A stretch of DNA of 11,300 nucleotides from VRUE01 sp035556755. GTDB lineage: Bacteria; Actinomycetota; Thermoleophilia; Solirubrobacterales; 70-9. Position numbers and translations under genes: made by a program. Location: contig DATMEP010000095.1 of the NCBI GenBank assembly GCA_035556755.1, positions 1 to 11,300 of the forward strand, in the 5' to 3' direction. Each line of letters begins with the position of its first letter. Positions within the stretch are counted from its first letter, which is position 1. Below are positions 5,810 through 11,300 of the stretch, piece by piece. A model generated the notes under the pieces. The model was given only the letters and a program-made list of their open reading frames with translations. It had not been told where the DNA came from and made no database searches.

Positions 5810-8800
5810 TCAGCCCGTTGCGCCGGCGAGGATCTCGTCGCGCTCGGCTTCGATCGAGGCGAGCGTCGTCAGCGCTCCCTTCTCTGTGGCGATCGCCGCC
5901 GCTTCGTCAAGCGTCTCGCGGACACCGTCCCGGCCGGCGGCTGCGCGAGCGCGGCCTAGCGCCAAAAGCGCCAGGGGGAGCGACCAGAAGAGTTCACGGG
6001 CGCGGGCGGTCTCCACCGCCCCGGCGGCGAGCTCGAGCGCCTCCTCGGCGCGGCCGACCCCGGTCAAGGCGTTGGCCCGCACCGCGTCGCGCCAAGCCTC
6101 CAGCTCGCCTCCGGTGTCCATCGCCTCGCGGTACATGCGCTCCATCCCTTCGAACGACTCCAGCGCCCCCGCGTAGTCCGCTGCCGCCAGCTGTGCGGCG
6201 CCGAGGTTTCCCAGCGCGAGGCTGCGTGAGAAGACGTCGCCGAGCCGGTCGGTCAGCTCGCAGTTGCGCCGCGCCACCGCCACCCCGGCGGCGGCTTCTC
6301 CCCGCATCCCCAGCACCAGCGCCTTCGTGCCGCGGTTCCAGCTCGCCGTCTCCGCGTCGCCGAGGTCTTCGGCGATCCGCAGTCCCCGTTCCAGCAGCCG
6401 ATCGCATTGCTCGACCTCGCCGCGCTCGCGAGCGACGAGCGCCTTCGCCGTCACCGCCCAGGCGACCGGGCAGTTGATCACGATCCCGGCGCCGACCGCG
6501 GGGTCTTCCCCGGACAGCTCGAGCACCTCGTCGGCGGTGCCGTCGAGCCGCTCGAAGTCGGCCGCACAGAGGTAGGCGTAGGCCCCCATCGCCCGGATCG
6601 CGACGCGCAGGTGGGGATCGCCCGATTCGTCGGCAAGCCGGTTCGCATCGGCGACGCCGGCGATCCACTCCGAGGTCGAGTGGTCGAGGCCGGGCCGGAC
6701 CGAGGTCAGCACCCGCAGCAGCGCCAGCGAGCGCAGGTCGCCGATCCGCGTCGCGATCTCCGTCGCCTCGCGCTCCAGACGCTCCTGCTCCTCGCGCTCC
6801 ATGCCGAGTCGCCAGGCGAAGTCGAGCTGCTGCAGGCGAGAGGCGACCGCGAGGGCCATCGTCTCGTCGTTCTCTTCGAGGTCGTCGACGAGCCGCGTGA
6901 CCGTCGCCCAGAGGCGCATCGCGTCGTGGGGCCGGCTGTGACCCGCCCAGTACGCGGCCCGTGCCGACCAGCGCGCCGCCTCCAGCGTCTCGCCCCCGGT
7001 CTCCAGGTGGTGGGCGATCAGCCCCGCGAGCTCGTCGTGCCGGTCGGGCTCGAGCTCGATCAGCGCCCGCCCCGTCGCCGCGTGGGTCGCCGCCCGCTGC
7101 CCGGCCAGCTGGGTGCCGTAGGCGACCTCGCGCGTGAGCGGGTGGCGGAAGGCGAGCAGCCGCTCCGGATACAGCTCCGCCTCGTAGAGGAACTCGGCCT
7201 CGATCGCCCGGCGCAGGGCCGCCTCGCACTCCTCCGGGTCGGAGAAGCCGGAGATCGAGACCAGGGCCCGCTGGGAGACCTCCTTGCCGGCCACCGACGC
7301 CGCCTGCAACAGCCGCTTCGCCTCTGGATCGAGCCGGTCGATTCGCGCCGCGAGCACGGTCTGGACCGTGGCGGGGACTCTGACGTCGTCGACCGGGCCG
7401 ACCAGCCGCTGGGCGCCGCGCGCTCCTTCCAGGGCGCCGCTCTCGCCCAGCTCACGGACGATCTCCTCGATGAAGAACGGGTTGCCGGCGGTCCGCTCGT
7501 GGATCAGGCCGTCGAGGCCGTCGAGCGAGGGGTCCTCACCGACCAGGTCGCGCAGCAGCTCGCCGGTGTCGGCGGGCCCGAGCGGTTCGAGTGAGATCTG
7601 GCCGTAGTGCTCCGGCTCGGTCCACTCGGGTGTGTACTCGGGGCGGAAGTTGACGATCGCCAGCGTCTTCGTCCCCTCGACCGAGCCGAGCAGCTCCCCC
7701 AGCAGCGTCTCGCTCCCCTCGTCCATCCAGTGCAGGTCCTCGACCACGACGACGACCGGGTCGCGGCGGTTGGGGGCGCGGACCAGCCGGCAGACGACCG
7801 CCCGCAGCGCCCGCTGCCGCGCCTCGGCGCTGAGCTGGGGGAGGGGCCGGTCGGGGTCCGGCACGCCGAGGAAGTCGAAGAGCAGCGGCAGGTCCTCGGC
7901 AAAGTCGGGATCGAGCAGCAGGGCCCGCCCGGCGATCTTCTCGCGGACGACCCGGTCGGCGTCGGAGTCGGCGATGTCGAAGTAGGCGCGCAGCATTTGC
8001 AGGACCGGCGCGAAGGGCGTCTCCTGTCCATGGGACTGGGCCTGTGCCTCGTGGACGTCGAACCCGCGGGAGCGGCAGAGCTGGGCGAACTCGTGGCAGA
8101 GGCGGCTCTTGCCGAGCCCGGGTTCGGCGACGATGCCGACCACGGCGCCCTCGCTCCCCACGGCACGCTCCAGCCCTTCGTCGAGGACCGCCATCTCCTC
8201 GCTGCGGCCGACGAAGAGGGAGAAGCCGCGCTCGCGGGAGAGGTCGAGGCGAGAACGAGCCGAGCCGACGCCCTCCAGCTCGAAGACGCGGACCGGGCGG
8301 CTCGCCCCCTTTATCTCGAACTCACCCAGGTCCTCGAGTTCGAAGAAGCCGTGCGCCAGCTCAGCCGCGGCCTCGGTCAGGTAGGCCCTGCCGGGCTCGG
8401 CCAGCGCCTCCATTCGCTGCGCCAGTCCGACCGTATGTCCGATCGCCGTGTAGGCACCATCGCCGCCCTGGCCGATCGCGCCGGCGATCACCTCGCCGGA
8501 GTGGATCCCGATCCGGGCCGAGAAGTTGAGGCCGTCGCGGCGGCGCAGCTCGCCTGCGTACTCGGAGATGTCGTCGAGCATGCGGAGCGCCGCGTAACAG
8601 GCCCGGCGGGCGTGGTCCTCGTGGGCGACCGGGGCGCCGAAGACGGCCATGATCCCGTCACCGGTGAATTTGTCGACGGTGCCCTCGAAGCGGTGGACGT
8701 CCTCGGCGAGGATCGAGAAGAAGCGCTGCATGATCGCCCGCCACTCCTCCGGGTCGCGCTGCTCCGCCAGGTCCATCGAGCCGTGGACGTCGGCGAACAG

Positions 8801-8854
8801 CACGGTGACCTGCTTGCGCTCGCCGTCTGCCTCGATGCGCTCCGCGTTGCTCAC
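5810..8854 (-). CDS. Class III adenylate/guanylate cyclase domain fused to STAND/AAA ATPase and helical repeat region
   Basis: This is a 1014-aa cytoplasmic signalling protein. Residues 14-195 are a class III nucleotidyl cyclase domain: metal Asp D22 (LFADVHGS) and D66 (FTGDGIMAVFG), base-specifying K62 and T136, and transition-state Arg R147. The transition-state Asn is Gly143 (HTVGLAQR), so activity is uncertain. Residues 214-400 begin an ATPase with FVGRSEE, a Walker A-like AEPGLGKS (243-250, K249) and Walker B VVVVVEDLHWMDE (367-379), as in MalT-like STAND regulators. The remaining ~600 residues are Ala/Leu/Glu-rich helices, probably TPR-like, ending without a LuxR HTH. Mycobacterial Rv1358/Rv2488c-type proteins share the front half. 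The GTG start at 8854 is bounded by an in-frame stop 10 codons upstream; no clear Shine-Dalgarno. It likely couples an unknown signal to cyclic nucleotide or protein interaction. Confidence 0.87.
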   Translation of the reverse strand: MSNAERIEADGERKQVTVLFADVHGSMDLAEQRDPEEWRAIMQRFFSILAEDVHRFEGTVDKFTGDGIMAVFGAPVAHEDHARRACYAALRMLDDISEYAGELRRRDGLNFSARIGIHSGEVIAGAIGQGGDGAYTAIGHTVGLAQRMEALAEPGRAYLTEAAAELAHGFFELEDLGEFEIKGASRPVRVFELEGVGSARSRLDLSRERGFSLFVGRSEEMAVLDEGLERAVGSEGAVVGIVAEPGLGKSRLCHEFAQLCRSRGFDVHEAQAQSHGQETPFAPVLQMLRAYFDIADSDADRVVREKIAGRALLLDPDFAEDLPLLFDFLGVPDPDRPLPQLSAEARQRALRAVVCRLVRAPNRRDPVVVVVEDLHWMDEGSETLLGELLGSVEGTKTLAIVNFRPEYTPEWTEPEHYGQISLEPLGPADTGELLRDLVGEDPSLDGLDGLIHERTAGNPFFIEEIVRELGESGALEGARGAQRLVGPVDDVRVPATVQTVLAARIDRLDPEAKRLLQAASVAGKEVSQRALVSISGFSDPEECEAALRRAIEAEFLYEAELYPERLLAFRHPLTREVAYGTQLAGQRAATHAATGRALIELEPDRHDELAGLIAHHLETGGETLEAARWSARAAYWAGHSRPHDAMRLWATVTRLVDDLEENDETMALAVASRLQQLDFAWRLGMEREEQERLEREATEIATRIGDLRSLALLRVLTSVRPGLDHSTSEWIAGVADANRLADESGDPHLRVAIRAMGAYAYLCAADFERLDGTADEVLELSGEDPAVGAGIVINCPVAWAVTAKALVARERGEVEQCDRLLERGLRIAEDLGDAETASWNRGTKALVLGMRGEAAAGVAVARRNCELTDRLGDVFSRSLALGNLGAAQLAAADYAGALESFEGMERMYREAMDTGGELEAWRDAVRANALTGVGRAEEALELAAGAVETARARELFWSLPLALLALGRARAAAGRDGVRETLDEAAAIATEKGALTTLASIEAERDEILAGATG

Positions 8855-8884
8855 GGAAGTCGAATCGTACGCCCCGTTGCCTCA

Positions 8885-8890
8885 TATACT
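8885..8890 (+). promoter_or_regulatory. -10 box TATACT for the nitrilase-TetR operon
   Basis: TATACT matches the sigma-70-type -10 consensus at 5 of 6 bases. Transcription would start near 8897, just before the TetR-like palindromes and about 55 nt before the TTG start at 8952. No good -35 is visible at the right distance. The complementary strand reads TATATG here and may serve the divergent cyclase gene, but that match is weaker. Confidence 0.45.
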
Positions 8891-8902
8891 GAAATTCGCC
8901 GA

Positions 8903-8930
8903 TTGACTGGTCAGTCAACCAGTGGTTGAC
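8903..8930. promoter_or_regulatory. Two overlapping palindromes, likely TetR operator
   Basis: TTGACTGGTCAGTCAA (8903-8918) has perfect 7-bp arms around GT. GTCAACCAGTGGTTGAC (8914-8930) has perfect 8-bp arms around one G. They share GTCAA (8914-8918), giving three TTGAC half-sites in alternating orientation. Size and symmetry fit TetR-family operators, and a TetR gene lies in the operon that begins just downstream. The site falls right after the predicted transcription start, where a bound repressor would block the nitrilase-TetR operon. It may also reach the divergent cyclase promoter. Confidence 0.7.
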
Positions 8931-8951
8931 CCGGCGACGAGAGGAATCGCT

Positions 8952-9779
8952 TTGCGCGTAGCGGCCGTACAGCTCAACTCGAATGCCGACAAGGCGCGGA
9001 ACCTTGCCGCGGCGGAGCGGCTTGTGCGTGCCGCTGCGGCCGACGGCGCCGAGCTGGTGGCCCTGCCGGAGAAGTGGAACCTGCTCGCCTCCGGCGAGGA
9101 GATGGCGGCGGGAGCCGAGCCGCTCGACGGCCCGAGCCTCAGCGCGGCTCGCGGCTGGGCCCGCCAGCTGGGCATCCACCTGCTTGCCGGCAGCGTTGCC
9201 GAGCGCGGCGAGGGGAAGGCGTTCAACACCTCGGTCCTGATCGGCCCCGACGGGGAGGACCTCGCCGTCTACCGCAAGATCCATATGTTCGACGTCGAGG
9301 CAGGCGGGGTCGAGTACCGCGAGTCCGACCACGAGCAGCCTGGCACCGAGATCGTCACCGCGCCGCTCGGCGAGCTCACACTCGGCCTCAGCGTCTGTTA
9401 CGACCTTCGTTTCCCCGAGCTGTACCGGATCCTCGCCGTGCGTGGCGCCCGGCTGCTCGCCGTCCCCTCGGCCTTCACCCTGGCGACGGGGCGCGACCAC
9501 TGGGAGGTCCTGCTGCGCGCCAGGGCGATCGAGAACCAGGCCTTCGTCCTCGCCCCCAACCAGGTTGGCGAGGCGCCGCCCCACTACAGCTCCTACGGGC
9601 GCTCGGCGATCGTCGATCCCTGGGGCGAGGTGCTCGCCGTCGCGCCCGACGAGGAGTGCATCGTCGCCGCCGATCTCGACCTTGCGGCGCAGGAGCGGGT
9701 CCGCGACGCGCTGCCCTCGCTGGCCAACCGCCGGCCCGAGGCCTACCTTTGGCCGCAGCTGCTGGAGATGCACGCCTGA
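8952..9779 (+). CDS. Nitrilase-superfamily amidohydrolase (Nit1/deaminated glutathione amidase-like)
   Basis: This is a 275-aa cytoplasmic carbon-nitrogen hydrolase. The Glu-Lys-Cys triad is E40 (LPEKWN), K109 (YRKIHMFD) and C149 (SVCYDLRFPELYR). PSAFTLATGRDHWEVL (172-187), RARAIENQAFVLAPNQ and YGRSAIVDPWGEVLA are typical of the Nit1/YbeM-like branch, whose known members hydrolyse deaminated glutathione or omega-amides; the exact amide is not provable here. I prefer TTG at 8952 to GTG at 8922: AGAGGA (8940-8945) sits 6 nt before the TTG, the protein then begins MRVAAVQLN as relatives do, and the GTG lies in the centre of the operator palindrome. The stop shares one base with the TetR start (TGATG, 9777-9781), so the two are coupled. 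Regulation is probably by that TetR through 8903-8930. Confidence 0.9.
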   Translation: MRVAAVQLNSNADKARNLAAAERLVRAAAADGAELVALPEKWNLLASGEEMAAGAEPLDGPSLSAARGWARQLGIHLLAGSVAERGEGKAFNTSVLIGPDGEDLAVYRKIHMFDVEAGGVEYRESDHEQPGTEIVTAPLGELTLGLSVCYDLRFPELYRILAVRGARLLAVPSAFTLATGRDHWEVLLRARAIENQAFVLAPNQVGEAPPHYSSYGRSAIVDPWGEVLAVAPDEECIVAADLDLAAQERVRDALPSLANRRPEAYLWPQLLEMHA

Positions 9780-10384
9780 TGGCCTCCAAAGCACCGCCGA
9801 TCGACAAGCGCCGCCAGATCCTCGACGCGGCGATCCGCGTCTTCGCCCGCCAGGGATTCCACTCGACCCGGGTCGCCGACATCGCCGACGAGGCGGGCGT
9901 CGCCTACGGGCTCGTCTATCACTACTTCAAGTCCAAGGACGAGGTCCTGAACGAGCTGTTCAGCGAGCGCTGGTCGCTGCTCCTGGCGGCAATCGAGGAG
10001 GCCGACGACAGCGCCGATCTGACGCCGCGGGAGAAGCTGGAGGCGGTGGCCGGCTTCATCGTCGATTCCTACCGCCACGACCCGGAGCTGATGAAGGTGA
10101 TCATCGTCGAGGTCACGCGCGCGGCCAACTCCTTCGGCCGCACCCACCTGCCGGAGATCCGCCGAGCCTACGAGTCGATCGGCAAGATCGTCGCCGGCGG
10201 CCAGGAGGTGGGCGCCTTCCGCCGCGACATCGAGCCGACCTTCGCCTCGATGTCCTTCTACGGCGCGATCGAGCAGCTGCTCTCCGGCTGGATCTTCGAG
10301 CTGATCCCCGCCGGCGACGCCGACTTCGACCAGGCAAAATCCCTTGTCGTGGCGGCGATCTGCGACGGTCTCGAGCCCCGATAG
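9779..10384 (+). CDS. TetR/AcrR family transcriptional regulator, FadR-like
   Basis: This is a 201-aa repressor. Residues 11-60 are a TetR HTH domain: RRQILDAAIRVFARQGFHST, then RVADIADEAGVAYGLVYHYF and KSKDEVLNELF. The C-terminal ligand domain (about 75-198), with DPELMKVIIVEVTR, GQEVGAFRRDIEPTFASM and GAIEQLLSGW, resembles Bacillus FadR (YsiA), which releases DNA on binding long-chain acyl-CoA. An acyl-CoA ligand is therefore possible but not shown. It overlaps the nitrilase stop by 1 nt and likely represses its own operon at the palindromes upstream of it. The longer frame open back to 9074 is a shadow of the nitrilase gene. Confidence 0.92.
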   Translation: MASKAPPIDKRRQILDAAIRVFARQGFHSTRVADIADEAGVAYGLVYHYFKSKDEVLNELFSERWSLLLAAIEEADDSADLTPREKLEAVAGFIVDSYRHDPELMKVIIVEVTRAANSFGRTHLPEIRRAYESIGKIVAGGQEVGAFRRDIEPTFASMSFYGAIEQLLSGWIFELIPAGDADFDQAKSLVVAAICDGLEPR

Positions 10385-10414
10385 GTAAGGTCGGGCCGAG
10401 TGGAGAACGAGATC

Positions 10415-10534
10415 GTGAAACGACTGGTGTGGAGCGGCCTGCTCGCCGGGGCCGGTGCGCTGGCCAGCATCCTCGCGACCCGGGGTGCCGCCATCGTCTT
10501 CCGCCGCCTCTACAACGAGGACCCGCCGGAGTAG
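10415..10534 (+). CDS. Small membrane protein upstream of the holin-like gene
   Basis: This is a 39-residue peptide starting KRLVWSGLL after the GTG, with one hydrophobic segment (about residues 4-22) and a charged tail FRRLYNEDPPE. GTG at 10415 is preferred because GGAGA (10402-10406) lies 8 nt upstream. An in-frame GTG at 10400 would give 44 residues; it follows a TAAGGT box (10386-10391) and could be a leaderless start. The stop is 3 nt before the TTG of the Act_Holin-X gene, and this gene's end (GGAG, 10528-10531) supplies that gene's Shine-Dalgarno, which argues for real coding. It resembles the short DUF4235-like proteins found beside holin-like/DUF3618 genes in actinobacteria. Function unknown. 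Confidence 0.7.
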   Translation: MKRLVWSGLLAGAGALASILATRGAAIVFRRLYNEDPPE

Positions 10535-10537
10535 GCC

Positions 10538-10963
10538 TTGCCCGAGCCGAGCGCGACGCCCCCACAGGACCCCGACCGCAAATCGGTCGCCGAGCTCGTC
10601 TTCGACGTCTCCGAAAGAGCCTCCTCGCTGGTCCGCGAGGAGATCGAGCTGGCCAAGACCGAGGTCTCCGAAAAGGTTTCCACCATCCTGCGCGGCTCGG
10701 TGGTCGGGGTCGTCGCCGGCACCTTCGCCTTCCTGGCGCTGATCCTGGCGATGCACGGCGTCGCCTGGGCTATCTCCGAAGCGCTCTTCGACGACAAGGT
10801 ATGGCCCGGCTACTTCATCGAGGCGGCGATCTTCCTGCTGATCGCAGCGGGTGCCGGCCTCTTCGCCTACCGCGCGGTCCAGGCCGGCGCGCCCCCGGTG
10901 CCCGAGCAGGCGATCGAGGAGGCGAAGCGGACCAAGGCCATGCTGGAAGGGGAGACGAAATGA
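10538..10963 (+). CDS. Phage holin family protein (Act_Holin-X type)
   Basis: This is a 141-aa membrane protein. An acidic N-terminus is followed by an amphipathic helix SVAELVFDVSERASSLVREE and IELAKTEVSEKV (residues 16-47), then two hydrophobic spans at about 54-80 and 91-113, and a charged C-terminal helix. This is the layout of the putative actinobacterial Holin-X family (PF07332), chromosomal proteins not known to be phage lysis factors. The TTG start at 10538 has GGAG 6 nt upstream. The stop shares ATGA with the DUF3618 gene (10960-10963), its usual partner. There is no endolysin or other phage gene nearby, so an envelope or stress role is more likely than lysis. Confidence 0.85.
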   Translation: MPEPSATPPQDPDRKSVAELVFDVSERASSLVREEIELAKTEVSEKVSTILRGSVVGVVAGTFAFLALILAMHGVAWAISEALFDDKVWPGYFIEAAIFLLIAAGAGLFAYRAVQAGAPPVPEQAIEEAKRTKAMLEGETK

Positions 10964-11166
10964 CCGGTCGCTCTGCGGCGCAAATCCGCGCTGAAATCGA
11001 GGTGCAGCGCCGCGATCTGGGCGGCTCGGTCGAGGCCCTGCGGTTCCGCGTCGCCGAGCTGACCGACTGGCGCCGCCAGGTCCGCGAGCACAAACGCGAG
11101 CTGGTCATCGGCGCGGCCGTCGCCGGGTTCGCGATCGGCGTGCTGGCCCTGCGGCGCCGCGGCTAG
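10960..11166 (+). CDS. DUF3618 domain-containing protein
   Basis: This is a 68-aa protein. RSAAQIRAEIEVQRRDLGGS (residues 4-23) followed by VEALRFRVAEL is the DUF3618 signature, a probable amphipathic/coiled helix. A single hydrophobic span (about 48-64) and an Arg-rich end (RRRG) suggest a membrane anchor with the tail in the cytoplasm. Its ATG overlaps the Act_Holin-X stop by ATGA. In many actinobacteria the two proteins are neighbours and may act as a complex on the inner membrane face (inference). Function unknown. A 574-residue frame that ends with this gene starts inside the nitrilase gene and is not used. Confidence 0.85.
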   Translation: MTGRSAAQIRAEIEVQRRDLGGSVEALRFRVAELTDWRRQVREHKRELVIGAAVAGFAIGVLALRRRG

Positions 11167-11174
11167 ACCCTATG

Positions 11175-11196
11175 GCCGGCCCACCTGAGCGCCGGC
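11175..11196 (+). terminator. Weak hairpin after DUF3618
   Basis: GCCGGC occurs at 11175-11180 and again at 11191-11196. Being self-complementary, the copies can pair as a 6-bp stem with a 10-nt loop, starting 9 nt after the DUF3618 stop. There is no U-tract. It might contribute to termination but is short. Confidence 0.3.
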
Positions 11197-11218
11197 TCGA
11201 TCCGAACCCGGCGTAAAG

Positions 11219-11298
11219 GTCGGCACCCGCGCATGAGATGCGCGGGTTTGTCGCCGAGGAATGGCCTCGGCGAGGACCGCAATCATGGGGGTGCCGAC
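11219..11298. other. Nested inverted repeats, candidate structured RNA or palindromic repeat
   Basis: The outer arms GTCGGCACCC (11219-11228) and GGGTGCCGAC (11289-11298) are perfectly complementary. They enclose a GC hairpin (core 11229-11243), a second perfect 9-bp hairpin TCGCCGAGG/CCTCGGCGA (11251-11259, 11265-11273; loop AATGG), and an unpaired GGACCGCAATCATG. The ACCC of the left outer arm can pair either with the far arm or within the first hairpin, so two folds compete. I do not recognise it as a known riboswitch, ribozyme, tRNA or 6C RNA. It may be a regulatory leader for a gene beyond the window on either strand, or a small mobile palindromic repeat. No clear gene covers 11167-11300. 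Confidence 0.45.
11225..11247 (+). terminator. Terminator-like hairpin for the nitrilase-to-DUF3618 operon
   Basis: ACCCGCGCAT (11225-11234), loop GAG, and ATGCGCGGGT (11238-11247) make a perfect 10-bp GC-rich stem followed by TTGT. It lies about 58 nt after the DUF3618 stop, the first strong stem downstream of the operon. The U-tract is minimal. Its 5' arm also belongs to the outer stem of the larger structure at 11219-11298, so it could instead be one state of that fold. Confidence 0.5.
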
Positions 11299-11300
11299 AT

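Noticed and set aside
6407..7594. Long + strand open frames (also 7607-8929) opposite the cyclase-ATPase gene
   Set aside because: They lie wholly antisense to a protein with clear cyclase and Walker motifs, have no recognisable domains, and follow from GC-rich third positions.
9442..11166. 574-codon + strand frame running into DUF3618
   Set aside because: It crosses the nitrilase, TetR and holin genes out of frame with Arg/Pro-rich sequence; only its last 68 codons are a real gene.
10538..11166. Prophage remnant suggested by the holin-like gene
   Set aside because: The Act_Holin-X/DUF3618 pair is a chromosomal actinobacterial arrangement; no endolysin, integrase or att repeat is visible.
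11219..11298. tRNA or known riboswitch at the window end
   Set aside because: No T-arm GGTTCGA-type sequence, no anticodon arm, and no consensus of the ydaO, cobalamin, GEMM or fluoride classes that I could match.

Overview
The window is about 70% G+C by eye. Genes are tightly packed, several start with GTG or TTG, and many overlap by ATGA. The gene types (class III cyclase fused to a STAND-type ATPase, Act_Holin-X plus DUF3618 pair, BKACE, FadR-like TetR) point to an actinobacterium. Thermoleophilia/Solirubrobacterales is the best guess from gene style, not a proven placement. All of it looks chromosomal. I see no IS element, phage gene, CRISPR array, tRNA or rRNA.

Region 1 (1-3924, + strand) is one operon: the 3' end of an acyl-CoA carboxylase carboxyltransferase subunit, a BKACE/DUF849 beta-keto acid cleavage enzyme, an OsmC-family protein, a CaiB/BaiF protein with the His/Asp pair of alpha-methylacyl-CoA racemase, and a MerR-type regulator with two HTH-like modules. 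Junctions are ATGA overlaps or a 2-nt gap, so the genes are probably translationally coupled. Together they suggest a regulated pathway for a carboxylated or branched acyl-CoA; the substrate is unknown.

Region 2 (3895-5752) holds two divergent short-chain dehydrogenase genes. An extended SDR/epimerase on the - strand overlaps the MerR gene tail to tail by 30 bp. A classical SDR on the + strand carries an apparent +1 frameshift near 5584-5588, inside a small G/C palindrome. The 24 bp between their start codons contain back-to-back TAnnnT boxes, each 6 nt from its ATG, which fits leaderless divergent transcription.

Region 3 (5757-8854) starts with a perfect 17-bp hairpin that probably terminates transcription from both sides. 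It is followed by a 1014-aa - strand signalling protein (class III cyclase domain, STAND-type ATPase, helical C-terminal region). Its transition-state Asn is replaced by Gly.

Region 4 (8855-11166, + strand) is a nitrilase-superfamily amidohydrolase and a FadR-like TetR regulator, preceded by two interlocking palindromes that look like the TetR operator. After them comes an envelope-type trio: a 39-aa membrane peptide, an Act_Holin-X protein and a DUF3618 protein. The last 134 bp (11167-11300) hold no clear gene. They contain nested inverted repeats, including a terminator-like hairpin and an 80-nt closed structure I cannot name.
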